The translations under genes and the position numbers were made by a program. Positions 7,776-16,922 of a stretch of DNA of 64,000 nucleotides are shown piece by piece. Numbering within the stretch: position 1 is the first letter of the stretch; every line of letters starts with the position of its first letter. Source of the DNA: Sulfitobacter geojensis (GTDB lineage: Bacteria; Pseudomonadota; Alphaproteobacteria; Rhodobacterales; Rhodobacteraceae); the NCBI RefSeq assembly GCF_000622325.1, contig NZ_JASE01000003.1:62001-126000 (forward strand). The letters are read 5' to 3'. The notes below the pieces were generated by a model that was given only the letters and a program-made list of their open reading frames with translations, ran no database searches and had not been told where the DNA came from.

Positions 7776-10700
7776 TCAAGACGCCAATGCCTGACACCGG
7801 TTAACTTCGGCCGCAACTGTCGCAAGGTCGGTCCGGCCTTTTATCATATTGGCGACCAATCTCGGATCGTTTTCGCGCTCGGCGTCGGCGGACAGGGCAA
7901 TGATCTGCACATCCGGTTGAGCTCTCAAAATATCCTCTAACAATTGATCTGCATCACCGTCAGGCAGCCCCCAATCAAGGATCACCACATCCACAGGGTC
8001 GGTCCCGATAAATTGTCGCGCAGAGGCAATGGATTTAACGTGCGAAACCTCAGCAAAATCATCCAGCGCTTCAGCAACAATTTCAGCAAAGTCGTGGTCA
8101 TCTTCGACATGCAATACGGAGAGCTTGCCGTTGGCGTTGGCATCACGGGTGTGGTGAACCTGCGGCTCAGATTTCAGCACGTTTTCGGTGAGAGGCATTG
8201 TGAACCAGAAAACAGTGACGCCGTTCGCGATACTTTCGTACCCGATCTGCCCGCCGTGACGCAGAACGATCTGGCGCGAAATGTTCAAGCCCAGCCCGGT
8301 GCCGCCTTTGGCACGTGTGTCCGAACTGTCCGCCTGCGAAAACGCTTTGAATATCCGGCTCTTAAAGCTTTCCGGCACGCCTTGGCCGGTATTCTGAATA
8401 TAGATAATCGCCATGTCATCAAGCCGCTCTGCCTTGATCAGAACTTCGCTGTTCGGGTCCGAATACTTGCAAGCGTTGGAAATCAAATTGGCGAGAACCT
8501 GTTTGGTGCGTCCCATATCGGCATGCACGCTCAGCGTATCTTCGGGCATATCCACGCGCAGCGAACTTTCGTGCGTGGTGGCAAAAGGTGCCATTTCCAG
8601 CGCAGCATTCTCAATGACTTCTGCCAGATCCAGTTCATCAAATTCGAATGAAATCTCACCGGAAGAAATTTTCTCGAGGTCGAGAATATCGTTAACGATG
8701 TCTGTCAACCTGCCGGCGTTTGACTCTGCAATTTCAATCAGTCGTTCCTGACCGCTGGTCAGATTGCTGCCTTTGGACGCCGTCAAAAGCCCCAGCGCAC
8801 CCTTGATCGACGTAAGCGGCGTGCGCAATTCGTGGCTCACCGTCGACACAAATTCGTTCTTTACCAGATCCAGCTTTTTCTGATCCGTAATATCAATAAT
8901 CTGGGCAATGAAAAAGTTGCTGCGGGCGTTCCTGTCAAAGCTCCATGAAACGTTCACCAACCCCCAACGTTCCTCGTCCGTGCTGCCCAGAATGCGATGT
9001 TCTGCGGTGTAGATGGATGAACTCCCATCCTCCATCATCTGCGCAATTGTCCGGTAAAGTACTTTGCGATCTTCGTCCGGCATCAACTCTGCAAGGTCCA
9101 CGCCGTTAACCAATTCGCTTTCTTCGCGTCCCGTCAGTTGGCAAAAGGCTTTGTTCACACCGGTGAATTTACCGCTGTCGTTCATCAAAGCCATGCCAAT
9201 CGGTGCACTTGCCAGAACCTGCCGGAATTGCCGTTCGCTTGCTTCCAGCGCAATTCTGTCCCGACGCAAATCGGTCACATCTGTCTGCGTACCGATAAGG
9301 CGCAGCGCCTTGCCGTCTTTGTCACGTTCAACAACCACTGCGTCCGAACGCATCCAACGCCAGTTTCCATCGAGAGATTTCAACCGGTATTCGGCAGTGG
9401 ATCGTTCTGTCAGACCGTCGATACACTGCTGGTCCGCATCCTTGAGCAATATCAGGTCGTCCGGATGAACCCGTTCCAGAAAATTCTGCTGGGTGTCCAT
9501 ACCATTGCAGTCCCCGTCAAAGCCCATAAGGCGACACCAGGTTTCGGAAACATCCGACATGCCTGTATTGAGATCCACATCGAACACCCCGATTTCCGAC
9601 CCTTGCAATGCCATATCATTTAGCGATTTATGGCGTTTTAACTCCCGCTCGGCTTTGTTCTGGTCGGTAAGATCGCGAATAATGGCCGTCGTTCGTTGTT
9701 CACCCTCGCTGGTGCGCCACTTATTGCAATGCAGGTCCAACTCAAGAACCTGACCGGTTTTGGTTTTTCCGACTGCGTTATGACTACCTTCAGGATCAGC
9801 AATTTCAGTGACCAATGCATCAAACGACTTGTCGTTCATTTCGGCATCCGTGAAGCCAAAGCATTTACGTGCCGCCTGATTGGCAACCAGCACCGTACCG
9901 TTGGCATCAAGTACCAATACAGAGATCACCGCATTTTCGACGATCGAACGGTTTTCTTCGGCGCGCGCTTCGGCCTGACGGGCGCTTTGGCGTGCGGTGT
10001 CGCGCAAACGTTCCGCGCGTTCCTGTATATGGCGCAGCACCAGCAAAAGGAACGCTGTCAGCGCCAGCCCCTCAATAAGAAAGGTGAGCGGTTGATAAGA
10101 TTTGACCAACGTATCAAATCTGTCGGTACTGTTAAAAGTCAGCATCCAGGTTCGACCGAAGTGATGCATTTCACGGGTCAGCGAAAATTTGCCCCGTTCG
10201 CTTATGTCTGGCAAACCGTCAAAAATCGGCACGTTGCCTTGCACAGTGGAAACATCGGACGCTTGCAGCGCATACAGCTGACCCTGGCTCAGGGTCAGCC
10301 CCTGTAGCAGGTTGTCAGCCACAAACGGGGCGTTCACCCACCCCTTGAAAACTGCGGGCGCGCCTGTTCCATTAGCTTTCGAAAATATCGGCATGTAGGT
10401 CACAAAACCCGGTCGCGTCTTGTCCTCCTGCACCAACTGTACGGGCGGCGTCATCTGGACCTGGTTGGTCTCGCGCCCTCGTGTCAGAACCTCGGCGCGC
10501 TCAGTTGAAAAACTCAGGTCCAGACCAACAGCCTTTGCGTTTGAATTTTCTCCGACAGGTTCGATATATTTGATAATCGTATGCAGATCGCGGTCTGACC
10601 TGCGACGGATCTCGAAATCCGGACGCCCTGCCGCCCGCTGGGCGCTGACAAACGCGTCCAGTTCGGCATCTGGAACTTCGACAACATAACCAAGTCCCAT

Positions 10701-10976
10701 AAGGCTGGGCAGGCGCGTCTCGATCTCAAGGGCGTCGACATAGTTTTTGAAATCAGTCAGGGTCACATCGTCAGAGGCCGAGATATAGGCCGCTGTGCCC
10801 CGCACGGTTTGCAGATTCCCTTTCATCCGCTCGCTCAGCGCCTCGGCGCTTTCGTCGACCAGACGCTGGAATTCCTGTTCTGCCAGTTCTGTGTTGTTCT
10901 GGATATTTACAAAACAAACAATGCCCGTCAGCGCCAAGCCTACAACGACGAGTAAAATCTCCAACCGTGAAGCCAC
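7776..10976 (-). CDS. CHASE-PAS hybrid sensor histidine kinase
   Basis: A 1066-residue protein from a GTG start. A first membrane segment lies at about 8-25. A periplasmic CHASE domain (about 45-230; LPSLMGLGYVVEVPDAE, GLDLSFSTERAE) follows, then a second membrane segment at about 295-315. Three PAS domains come next (about 340-440, 455-580, 585-700). The HisKA box FVSTVSHELRTPLTSIKG has phospho-His715. The HATPase has NLISNACKYSDP and GGTGLGLNI. A C-terminal receiver has phospho-acceptor Asp1001 in VVILDWGLPDGD. It senses a periplasmic ligand of unknown identity. The ribosome-binding site is weak. The hybrid layout calls for an HPt partner, found 2.5 kb away at 4901-5257. Confidence 0.92.
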   Translation of the reverse strand: MASRLEILLVVVGLALTGIVCFVNIQNNTELAEQEFQRLVDESAEALSERMKGNLQTVRGTAAYISASDDVTLTDFKNYVDALEIETRLPSLMGLGYVVEVPDAELDAFVSAQRAAGRPDFEIRRRSDRDLHTIIKYIEPVGENSNAKAVGLDLSFSTERAEVLTRGRETNQVQMTPPVQLVQEDKTRPGFVTYMPIFSKANGTGAPAVFKGWVNAPFVADNLLQGLTLSQGQLYALQASDVSTVQGNVPIFDGLPDISERGKFSLTREMHHFGRTWMLTFNSTDRFDTLVKSYQPLTFLIEGLALTAFLLLVLRHIQERAERLRDTARQSARQAEARAEENRSIVENAVISVLVLDANGTVLVANQAARKCFGFTDAEMNDKSFDALVTEIADPEGSHNAVGKTKTGQVLELDLHCNKWRTSEGEQRTTAIIRDLTDQNKAERELKRHKSLNDMALQGSEIGVFDVDLNTGMSDVSETWCRLMGFDGDCNGMDTQQNFLERVHPDDLILLKDADQQCIDGLTERSTAEYRLKSLDGNWRWMRSDAVVVERDKDGKALRLIGTQTDVTDLRRDRIALEASERQFRQVLASAPIGMALMNDSGKFTGVNKAFCQLTGREESELVNGVDLAELMPDEDRKVLYRTIAQMMEDGSSSIYTAEHRILGSTDEERWGLVNVSWSFDRNARSNFFIAQIIDITDQKKLDLVKNEFVSTVSHELRTPLTSIKGALGLLTASKGSNLTSGQERLIEIAESNAGRLTDIVNDILDLEKISSGEISFEFDELDLAEVIENAALEMAPFATTHESSLRVDMPEDTLSVHADMGRTKQVLANLISNACKYSDPNSEVLIKAERLDDMAIIYIQNTGQGVPESFKSRIFKAFSQADSSDTRAKGGTGLGLNISRQIVLRHGGQIGYESIANGVTVFWFTMPLTENVLKSEPQVHHTRDANANGKLSVLHVEDDHDFAEIVAEALDDFAEVSHVKSIASARQFIGTDPVDVVILDWGLPDGDADQLLEDILRAQPDVQIIALSADAERENDPRLVANMIKGRTDLATVAAEVNRCQALAS

Positions 10977-11400
10977 TGCACACTCACAATCTTAACATTT
11001 GGTAACGGCGCTTGATTTATAGGCGTTTAGCCACCCAAAACGCTGGTCTTCTATCTTGAGTTGATATGCGGATTAGAGGACTCTAGCAACAAGAAAGAAC
11101 TATTCTTCCGCTGCATGTAAGGACCGTGGCGGTATTGCACATGCTGAACACTCTGCGTGCATGCGCTGCGAACCGCTCTCCTACCGCGCGAGCTTCACGC
11201 GTTTGCTATTCGCCCCCTGGCCGGGCGAAGCACCCAACAGTCAAAAGGGTTCAGCGTTTCGGCGCGCGCGGGCCTTTATCCATCCACTGGCCAAAGTGTT
11301 TCAGCCTTTTGGTGAAACCTTTGATAGTGCCGGGATCAATTACACTGAAGTTTTAATGCAGCTCCGGGCCAACCCACGTAATCGACCCCCAAAATGCAAC
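10977..11400. other. Intergenic region between the hybrid kinase and DUF6505 gene
   Basis: A 424-bp stretch that should contain the promoter of the minus-strand hybrid kinase near 11000-11100 and the 3' end of the DUF6505 transcript. A short hairpin (TTCGCCC at 11209-11215 with GGGCGAA at 11223-11229) is visible without a T-run. Small open frames of 76-89 codons here have no protein features and are not called. Confidence 0.45.
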
Positions 11401-11895
11401 CTAATGGCGATGAGGTTCTTCGTCCAATGACCCATGGATTGCGAATTGATCCAGCCCCGCGTCGCGCGGTTCGATCATGCGAAAGCTCTCTTTTACACCT
11501 GCTTCGGTCAGTTCCCGTGCCACGGTCAGCAGCGTATTGGGTTCCTGATCGTCGCACAGCTCAACCATATGGCGCAGCTCGTCTTGCGCCACTTGCGCCG
11601 CGGCCTCGACCGAAGGGGCACCATACATCTGAACGAAATGCTCAGCGAGGGCGGTGCTCAGCATTTCGAATTCGGCGGGCTCAATCTGGGTCACGGCAAC
11701 AAACGTCACACGACCGAATGTTTCAACGCCAAGCCAACCGTTCGAGAATGCCTGCCGCGCCTTGCCACTTAGATCAGCCTGCGACCAATTGGAGAACTCA
11801 AACCCCCCAGCGATACACCATTCACCGGTGCGCGCAGGTTTGTGAAAAACATTCATGTCGCTTTCGTCAAAATGGATCGCACGTGCGAGCATCAT
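11401..11895 (-). CDS. DUF6505 family protein
   Basis: A 164-residue protein from the ATG at 11895, chosen because GGAGGG, inside the end of the upstream ligase gene, is well placed. The N-terminus (ARAIHFDESDMNVFHKPA, then GEWCIAGGFEFSNW) and the later AFSNGWLGVETFGRV fit DUF6505, a small alphaproteobacterial family found beside formate dehydrogenase accessory genes. No catalytic motif is evident. It starts one base after the ligase stop and is the last gene of the DUF6494-mrp-ligase-DUF6505 operon. Function unknown. Confidence 0.7.
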   Translation of the reverse strand: MMLARAIHFDESDMNVFHKPARTGEWCIAGGFEFSNWSQADLSGKARQAFSNGWLGVETFGRVTFVAVTQIEPAEFEMLSTALAEHFVQMYGAPSVEAAAQVAQDELRHMVELCDDQEPNTLLTVARELTEAGVKESFRMIEPRDAGLDQFAIHGSLDEEPHRH

Positions 11896-11896
11896 T

Positions 11897-12601
11897 TTAT
11901 GAGCCCTCCAATACATCAGTTAACGGGATCAGGCGCGTGGTATCCTCGCGGCGCAAGAGCATCCCGAATTTTTCATCTACGCCTAAGAAGGTGCCGGTTT
12001 CCCCGAAAATTTCAACGTCTTCGCCAATCCCATGGGCGATCCCACGCCATTCTTTATGCAAGGGTGCGACGCCTTCGTCTTGCCATGTGTTGATGCCAAC
12101 CAGCGTGTGTTTGACCCAGGATTCCAGCAAGTCCACCGCATCCACTTCGGCGCAACCTTCGGCATAAAGTGCTGTTTGATCAGGTGTTTCGCCGGGCGCA
12201 TCGCTGGTCGGCCAAAGGGGCAGTTCCAAGCCGATCACAAGCCAGTCCGGCTCTGCCGCAGGATCGCGCCCGGACGCCGCAACGCGCAAACGTCCGCAGG
12301 ATGCCGCGTTAATCCGTAACCCTCCAGCCCAATCCAGATGTACCGCGACTTCCGGCGGGGCCAAAGCGCCCAATGCGTTCTGAAACCCGACGCCACACAG
12401 GGGCATCATCGCCATGGCATCCGCCAACACAACATCAGGCGCAAAAACCAACGCGGCCTGCAAAGTATTGGCACCAAGATTGTAAACCACCAATCCGGCA
12501 TCACAGCCCCGCGCCGCCTCGACACAGGCCTTATCGAACGGATCGATCTGCCCCTCGACGGCAAGCCCGCTGAACAATGGTGGAAAGCTGGGTGCGGTCA
12601 T
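11897..12601 (-). CDS. Biotin/lipoate A/B ligase-like protein (DUF4444-type)
   Basis: A 234-residue protein of the LplA/BPL fold. LGANTLQAALVFAPDV and AMAMMPLCGVGFQNALGALAPPEVAVHLDW correspond to the catalytic-domain core, and the C-terminal EIFGETGTFLGVDEKFGML resembles the small beta domain (DUF4444) attached in alphaproteobacterial versions. The canonical GRGRxGR-type nucleotide loop is not apparent, so substrate and even ligase activity are uncertain. It overlaps the mrp stop by 4 bp (ATGA) and is followed directly by the DUF6505 gene. The context points to metalloenzyme assembly rather than bulk lipoylation. Confidence 0.75.
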   Translation of the reverse strand: MTAPSFPPLFSGLAVEGQIDPFDKACVEAARGCDAGLVVYNLGANTLQAALVFAPDVVLADAMAMMPLCGVGFQNALGALAPPEVAVHLDWAGGLRINAASCGRLRVAASGRDPAAEPDWLVIGLELPLWPTSDAPGETPDQTALYAEGCAEVDAVDLLESWVKHTLVGINTWQDEGVAPLHKEWRGIAHGIGEDVEIFGETGTFLGVDEKFGMLLRREDTTRLIPLTDVLEGS

Positions 12602-13653
12602 GCCTTGCCCATCTCGATCAGGGATTTGGCGACGGTACGAAACGCTTGCGCCTGCACGCTATCGGGTTTGGAAACCACAATCGGTGCCCCCCCATCCGCC
12701 GCCATCCGTATGTCCAGATGCAGGGGGATTTCAGCCAGCAAAGGCACGCCCAACTTTTCCGCCTCCGACTTCACGCCGCCGTGGCCGAACACGTGTTCTT
12801 CGTGTCCGCATTGCGAACAGATATGGGTGCTCATATTCTCGATCATCCCGATGATTGGCGTGCCCATCTGGTTGAACATGTCGATCCCCTTGCGGGCGTC
12901 CAGCAACGCCACATCTTGCGGCGTCGACACAATGATTGCCCCGTCCAGCTGCGCCTTTTGGGCCAGCGTCATTTGCACATCGCCGGTGCCCGGCGGCAGA
13001 TCGACGATCAGCACATCCAGCGCACCCCATTGCACCTGCGTCAACATCTGCTGCAAGGCGCCCATCAACATGGGCCCCCGCCAGACCACAGCCTGATCAT
13101 CGTTCGTCATCAACCCGATCGACATCATCGTTACGCCATAGTTGCGCAGCGGCAAAATCAGTTTGCCATCAGGGCTTTGCGGGCGACCGGATACGCCAAG
13201 CATCCGCGGCTGCGACGGGCCGTAAACATCCGCATCCAACATGCCGACACGCCATCCCTCGGCTGCCAAGGCACAAGCGAGATTTGCCGCAACGGTGGAT
13301 TTTCCCACGCCACCCTTGCCGGAGGCAATGGCGATGATACGGTCCACGCCGGGCAGTTTTTCCGGCCCTGCGGGTTCGGCCTTGCGGCCCGCTTTCAAAT
13401 CCGGTGGGGGTGTCGGTTTGCTATGCGCCGTCATCACGATCGACACCGACGCGGCACCCAAGGCCGCTAACGCCGCCTCGGCTTCGGCTTTGGCTGGCAT
13501 GAAGGGTTCGGGGCTGTCGACCTCCATCACGAAACGCACGCTGGTGCCGTCCACGTTCAATGCGCGGACCAATCCGGCCTCTACCAGATCCACGCCCGAA
13601 GGTGCTTTGATTTCTTTCAGACAGGCAAGGACATCTTCACGGGTCAGGGACAT
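12598..13653 (-). CDS. mrp: Mrp/NBP35 family Fe-S cluster carrier ATPase
   Basis: A 351-residue P-loop protein. The N-terminal domain (about 1-95) is the MIP18/DUF59-like region (MSLTREDVLACLKEI..GVDLVEAG). The deviant Walker A motif is GKGGVGKSTVAANLA, followed by MLDADVYGPSQPRMLG. The CxxC of ICSQCGHEEHVFG is the cluster-binding/dimer site of ApbC/Mrp. These ATPases carry [4Fe-4S] clusters to apo-enzymes. Here the gene sits between DUF6494 and a ligase-like gene, with a polyferredoxin and formate dehydrogenase nearby, which suggests a role in loading Fe-S clusters into that enzyme system. A housekeeping role is equally possible. Confidence 0.93.
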   Translation of the reverse strand: MSLTREDVLACLKEIKAPSGVDLVEAGLVRALNVDGTSVRFVMEVDSPEPFMPAKAEAEAALAALGAASVSIVMTAHSKPTPPPDLKAGRKAEPAGPEKLPGVDRIIAIASGKGGVGKSTVAANLACALAAEGWRVGMLDADVYGPSQPRMLGVSGRPQSPDGKLILPLRNYGVTMMSIGLMTNDDQAVVWRGPMLMGALQQMLTQVQWGALDVLIVDLPPGTGDVQMTLAQKAQLDGAIIVSTPQDVALLDARKGIDMFNQMGTPIIGMIENMSTHICSQCGHEEHVFGHGGVKSEAEKLGVPLLAEIPLHLDIRMAADGGAPIVVSKPDSVQAQAFRTVAKSLIEMGKA

Positions 13654-13845
13654 TCAGGAACCTTCAATCTTGCCGATGACGACGTGTTCCAGATCAACGC
13701 CATCAATGGTCAGCACCATTTTGGCCTCATAGGTTTTGCCAGACGTATCCCCCGCCTTGCGCATCGCTTCTTCGATCGCTTGTTGGGACGTCACGCCGAC
13801 CTGTTTGAGAAATTTGCGCATCGACATGTTGAAGTCTTCGCTCAT
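13654..13845 (-). CDS. DUF6494 family protein
   Basis: A 63-residue acidic protein (MSEDFNMSMRKFLKQVGVTS at the start; DGVDLEHVVIGKIEGS at the end) matching the small DUF6494 family. It has no membrane or export signal. The stop abuts the mrp start with no gap, so it is the first gene of the mrp operon. Function unknown. Confidence 0.75.
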   Translation of the reverse strand: MSEDFNMSMRKFLKQVGVTSQQAIEEAMRKAGDTSGKTYEAKMVLTIDGVDLEHVVIGKIEGS

Positions 13846-13928
13846 GGCATAGCCCCTTGAATTATCTGAAATGTTGACGCTGCGACCCTAACGCTCTTAG
13901 GCTGGGGCGCAAGATTGGAGCGGATGGA

Positions 13929-14654
13929 ATGTTGAAACAAATCGCCGTGATGGCCGGTCTGCTTGCCAGCCCTGTTTCCGCTCAGGACAAGGCGTTTACC
14001 CTGCAAGCACCCGCATCCCTGTCCGAAACGGGGTTTCTCAAACATCTGCTGCCACGTTTTTCGCTGAAAACCGGCATCCGTATCACGCCCGTCACAGGGA
14101 CCGCTGATGCCGCTTTTGGCACGACCGGAACGCCGGTTTTCAAAGCGGGTGAAACGCTTTGGCATTTGTCGGGCACCGGGGGCGATGCCGTTGATACCTT
14201 TGAGGCATGGTTGCTGTCTGACATCGGCAAACGCACCATCGAAGCATTTGCACCGCAAGGCACGCCGCTGTTCAGCGCACAACTGAGCGACGCCACGACC
14301 GTGGAGCCCGCGGCAATTACGGGCGACGCCGCCCTTGGCGAAGCGGTCAGTTTGAAACGCTGCGGGCGGTGTCATGTGGTCAACGACACCAACCGGATGA
14401 AGGCCATCGGGTCGACACCGTCCTTCGCGCTGATGCGCGGCTTTCCCGACTGGCAGGAACGGTTCGAAACCTTTTTTCTGCGCAAACCCCATCCCGCGTT
14501 TACGCAGGTCGCCGAGGTGACGGAGGATTTTGCCGACAATCTGCCCTCGCCCATCGCCCCAATCGAGGTAACCTTGGAAGAGATCGCCGCGATTGTCGGA
14601 TTTGTCGCCCTGATCAGCCCTGCCGATCTTGGTGCTCCGCTTCAATCTCAATGA
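13929..14654 (+). CDS. c-type cytochrome-like periplasmic protein
   Basis: A 241-residue protein with a signal peptide (MLKQIAVMAGLLASPVSAQ) and a single heme-attachment motif, CGRCH, at residues 145-149. The N-terminal 120 residues resemble no domain I can name. The heme region continues with FALMRGFPDWQERFETFFLRK and ends in a helix typical of small cytochromes. It lies alone on the plus strand, divergent from DUF6494, and its last 7 bp overlap the end of the convergent polyferredoxin gene. It may accept electrons in the formate respiratory chain; that is inference from position. Confidence 0.8.
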   Translation: MLKQIAVMAGLLASPVSAQDKAFTLQAPASLSETGFLKHLLPRFSLKTGIRITPVTGTADAAFGTTGTPVFKAGETLWHLSGTGGDAVDTFEAWLLSDIGKRTIEAFAPQGTPLFSAQLSDATTVEPAAITGDAALGEAVSLKRCGRCHVVNDTNRMKAIGSTPSFALMRGFPDWQERFETFFLRKPHPAFTQVAEVTEDFADNLPSPIAPIEVTLEEIAAIVGFVALISPADLGAPLQSQ

Positions 14655-16594
14655 TCCTTGCGCTTCGAGAAATAATCGTCAGAGGTGCGCACTTGCGGGC
14701 GTTCGCCCCCCTGAAACGGGTTGTTCGTTGAATGGAACTGCGCCTGAACGCGACAATTGTCGCACATCTGGATCATCTTCGCGGCCTGAGAGGTTGCGAA
14801 CATCGCATGTTTGCCCGCCAGCTTTTCGGTGATCTTCTCAACCGTTGATTTCACGCCAAACAGCCCACCGCATTCAATACAAGCGAAAGGTTCTTCCTCG
14901 TGCAACACCCGCTGGGTAAAGGCCGCATCGCTCAGGTCCATTTGCGGTTTCAGCGTGATGGCATTTTCGGGGCAAATATTACTGCACAAACCACATTGCA
15001 AACAGGCGTCTTCCTGAAAACGCAGTTGCGGCATATCAGGGTTGTCGCCCAAGGCGCCCGAAGGGCACAGCGACACGCAAGACAGGCATAAGGTGCAGGC
15101 ATCTGTATCCACCAGAACGGCCCCATAGGGCGCATGTTCCGGCAGGTCGATAACACCCGCATCAGGCTGCAACGCCTTGGCCGCCAGCCGGGTCACCTGG
15201 CGGCGTGATCCGACAGGCAGGATCGGCGCGATGCGCGCAGGCGCATCTAAATCTGTGTAAAGCAACGCACATAACGCGTCAGGGTCGGCAGGCTGCAAAA
15301 GCCGGATGATGTCACCGCCAGACAGGGCTTTAGCCAGTTCTGTCTGCGCTTCAATCACATCCAGTTCAGCCCGGGGTGAAATCAGAATGTCCACCCTTTC
15401 AAACCCGCAACCAAACGCCGCAAGCATTTCGGCGTGGCCAAAACCCGACAACGCATCAACTTCCAGCGGGATGACATCTGCGGGCAACCCACGGCCAAAA
15501 CGTGCGGCCAATGCAATCATTTCGACCCCGAAAATCGCATCATGGACCAACAGGCGGGCACCTTGCCCCCCCGACTTGCGGTAGGTCGACGCAAGCGTGG
15601 AAAGCCGGCGAAACAACGTCTCTACAGGCGGTGCGTCATAGGTGATCGCACCTGAGGGGCACACCGCCGAACAGGAACCACAGCCGGCGCAAATCATCGG
15701 GTCAATCGCCACATGTTCCCCTGCCGACGTGATGGCACCGGTCGGACAAACATTCAGGCAATTGGAACAGGCGGGTTGTTCTGCGCGGCTATGTGCGCAG
15801 ATCGTGGGTTCAAGCCGCACATAAAGCGGTTTCTCGAATGTACCGACCATCTGGGATGCGCTAAGAACTGCGGCGGCAACTGACGGCGGATGGCTGGGGT
15901 CGGCGCGCAGATAGCCCTCGCGTTTTTCCGGAGCCGGGAACATTGCGATGCCGCCGGACAGGTCTAGAATTATATCACATTCCGACACTGCGCCGCCTTG
16001 TGGCGCGGTCAGTTGAAACGCGCCGCGTCCGCCAAGGACCACCTGCTGCAGCGCGTCAAATTTTACAGTAAACCCGCCCAAGGCACCAGCCGCACTGCGC
16101 ACCGAACCGATCACGCAATCAAACCGCCGATCCGTGGGCACAAGATCAGCGTCGCCCAGCAAAACAGTCACCGCCAGCGTCTCGCATAGATCAGCTGCCG
16201 CTTTTAACGCGGCCTCGCCACCGATGATCAGACAAGTGCCTTCGGAAATCACATCAACAGACCGGCCCGTTTGCACCGACATTGCCGCTTCTGCCGCCAA
16301 TGCCGCCATCTTGGGCGTGGCATTCCCTTCGCCCCAGCCCGCACGATCACGCAGGTCGACGAACCCTGGCACTTCGACCGCTAATTCTTCTGCAAGCTCT
16401 TCAAATCTTTGACGTTCTTGTTGGCAGGCAAGGATTACATCCCCCTGCGCAAGTTCCTGTGCCGCGTGATCAATCTGGTCCCCGCAAAGGTTGGAATACA
16501 CCTTTGAGCAAGCCAGACCGGCCCCTTGTGAAATGGCATCCGCATCCAGGGCCTGAGACCCGAGACAATCACATAAAATCAGTTTCTTTGCCAC
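14648..16594 (-). CDS. 4Fe-4S polyferredoxin linked to formate dehydrogenase
   Basis: A 648-residue protein from a GTG start preceded by GAGGGG. Two pairs of ferredoxin motifs are clear: CSNCLNVCP and CAGCGSCSAVCP (about 280-330), then CTLCLSCVSLCP and CLQCGLCSNICP (about 500-560), giving four probable [4Fe-4S] clusters. The tail adds CIECGG and CDNC. The N-terminus carries CDCLGSQ and CQQERQ, possibly further metal ligands. There is no signal peptide, so it is cytoplasmic. The gene is divergent from DUF3305 and is a usual neighbour of this formate dehydrogenase type. The role is likely electron transfer or cofactor assembly; the exact step is unknown. Confidence 0.85.
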   Translation of the reverse strand: MAKKLILCDCLGSQALDADAISQGAGLACSKVYSNLCGDQIDHAAQELAQGDVILACQQERQRFEELAEELAVEVPGFVDLRDRAGWGEGNATPKMAALAAEAAMSVQTGRSVDVISEGTCLIIGGEAALKAAADLCETLAVTVLLGDADLVPTDRRFDCVIGSVRSAAGALGGFTVKFDALQQVVLGGRGAFQLTAPQGGAVSECDIILDLSGGIAMFPAPEKREGYLRADPSHPPSVAAAVLSASQMVGTFEKPLYVRLEPTICAHSRAEQPACSNCLNVCPTGAITSAGEHVAIDPMICAGCGSCSAVCPSGAITYDAPPVETLFRRLSTLASTYRKSGGQGARLLVHDAIFGVEMIALAARFGRGLPADVIPLEVDALSGFGHAEMLAAFGCGFERVDILISPRAELDVIEAQTELAKALSGGDIIRLLQPADPDALCALLYTDLDAPARIAPILPVGSRRQVTRLAAKALQPDAGVIDLPEHAPYGAVLVDTDACTLCLSCVSLCPSGALGDNPDMPQLRFQEDACLQCGLCSNICPENAITLKPQMDLSDAAFTQRVLHEEEPFACIECGGLFGVKSTVEKITEKLAGKHAMFATSQAAKMIQMCDNCRVQAQFHSTNNPFQGGERPQVRTSDDYFSKRKDH

Positions 16595-16922
16595 GTCAAA
16601 GCCCCTCTCGATGCGGACCGAAACAGCCGCGCGCCCGTCAGGCTAGTCGTGATTCGCACCACTCGTAAACCGTGTTTCTTCAAGATGTTGCACCGATCCG
16701 ACAATGCTGCGACTGCATCATAAAAAATTTGCGCGAACCGCTTTTTGCAGAAAGTCGCGTTACAGCGCCCTATCAGGTCCATAAGCCGTCCAATTCGCCG
16801 AAATCGGTTTTTTCTGCGCCGCAAAAGGCCCGCCTCGTTTCCTTTTACGGGAAAAAATTACTTTGCCTTTGCCTCCCGGTAAGCCAAACTTGCAGTATGC
16901 CAAAGAATACACTGGAGGTCTG
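16595..16922. promoter_or_regulatory. Divergent control region of the formate dehydrogenase island
   Basis: A 328-bp gap between the polyferredoxin gene (minus) and DUF3305 (plus), so it must hold both promoters. It is more AT-rich than its surroundings, with A/T runs near 16720-16745 and 16800-16865. I could not recognise a ModE, FNR or formate-regulator box by eye. GGAGG at 16914-16918 is the ribosome-binding site that fixes the DUF3305 TTG start. Confidence 0.55.

Noticed and set aside
11126..11430. Short plus-strand open frames in the gap before the DUF6505 gene
   Set aside because: No ribosome-binding site, no recognisable sequence, end inside the opposite gene.
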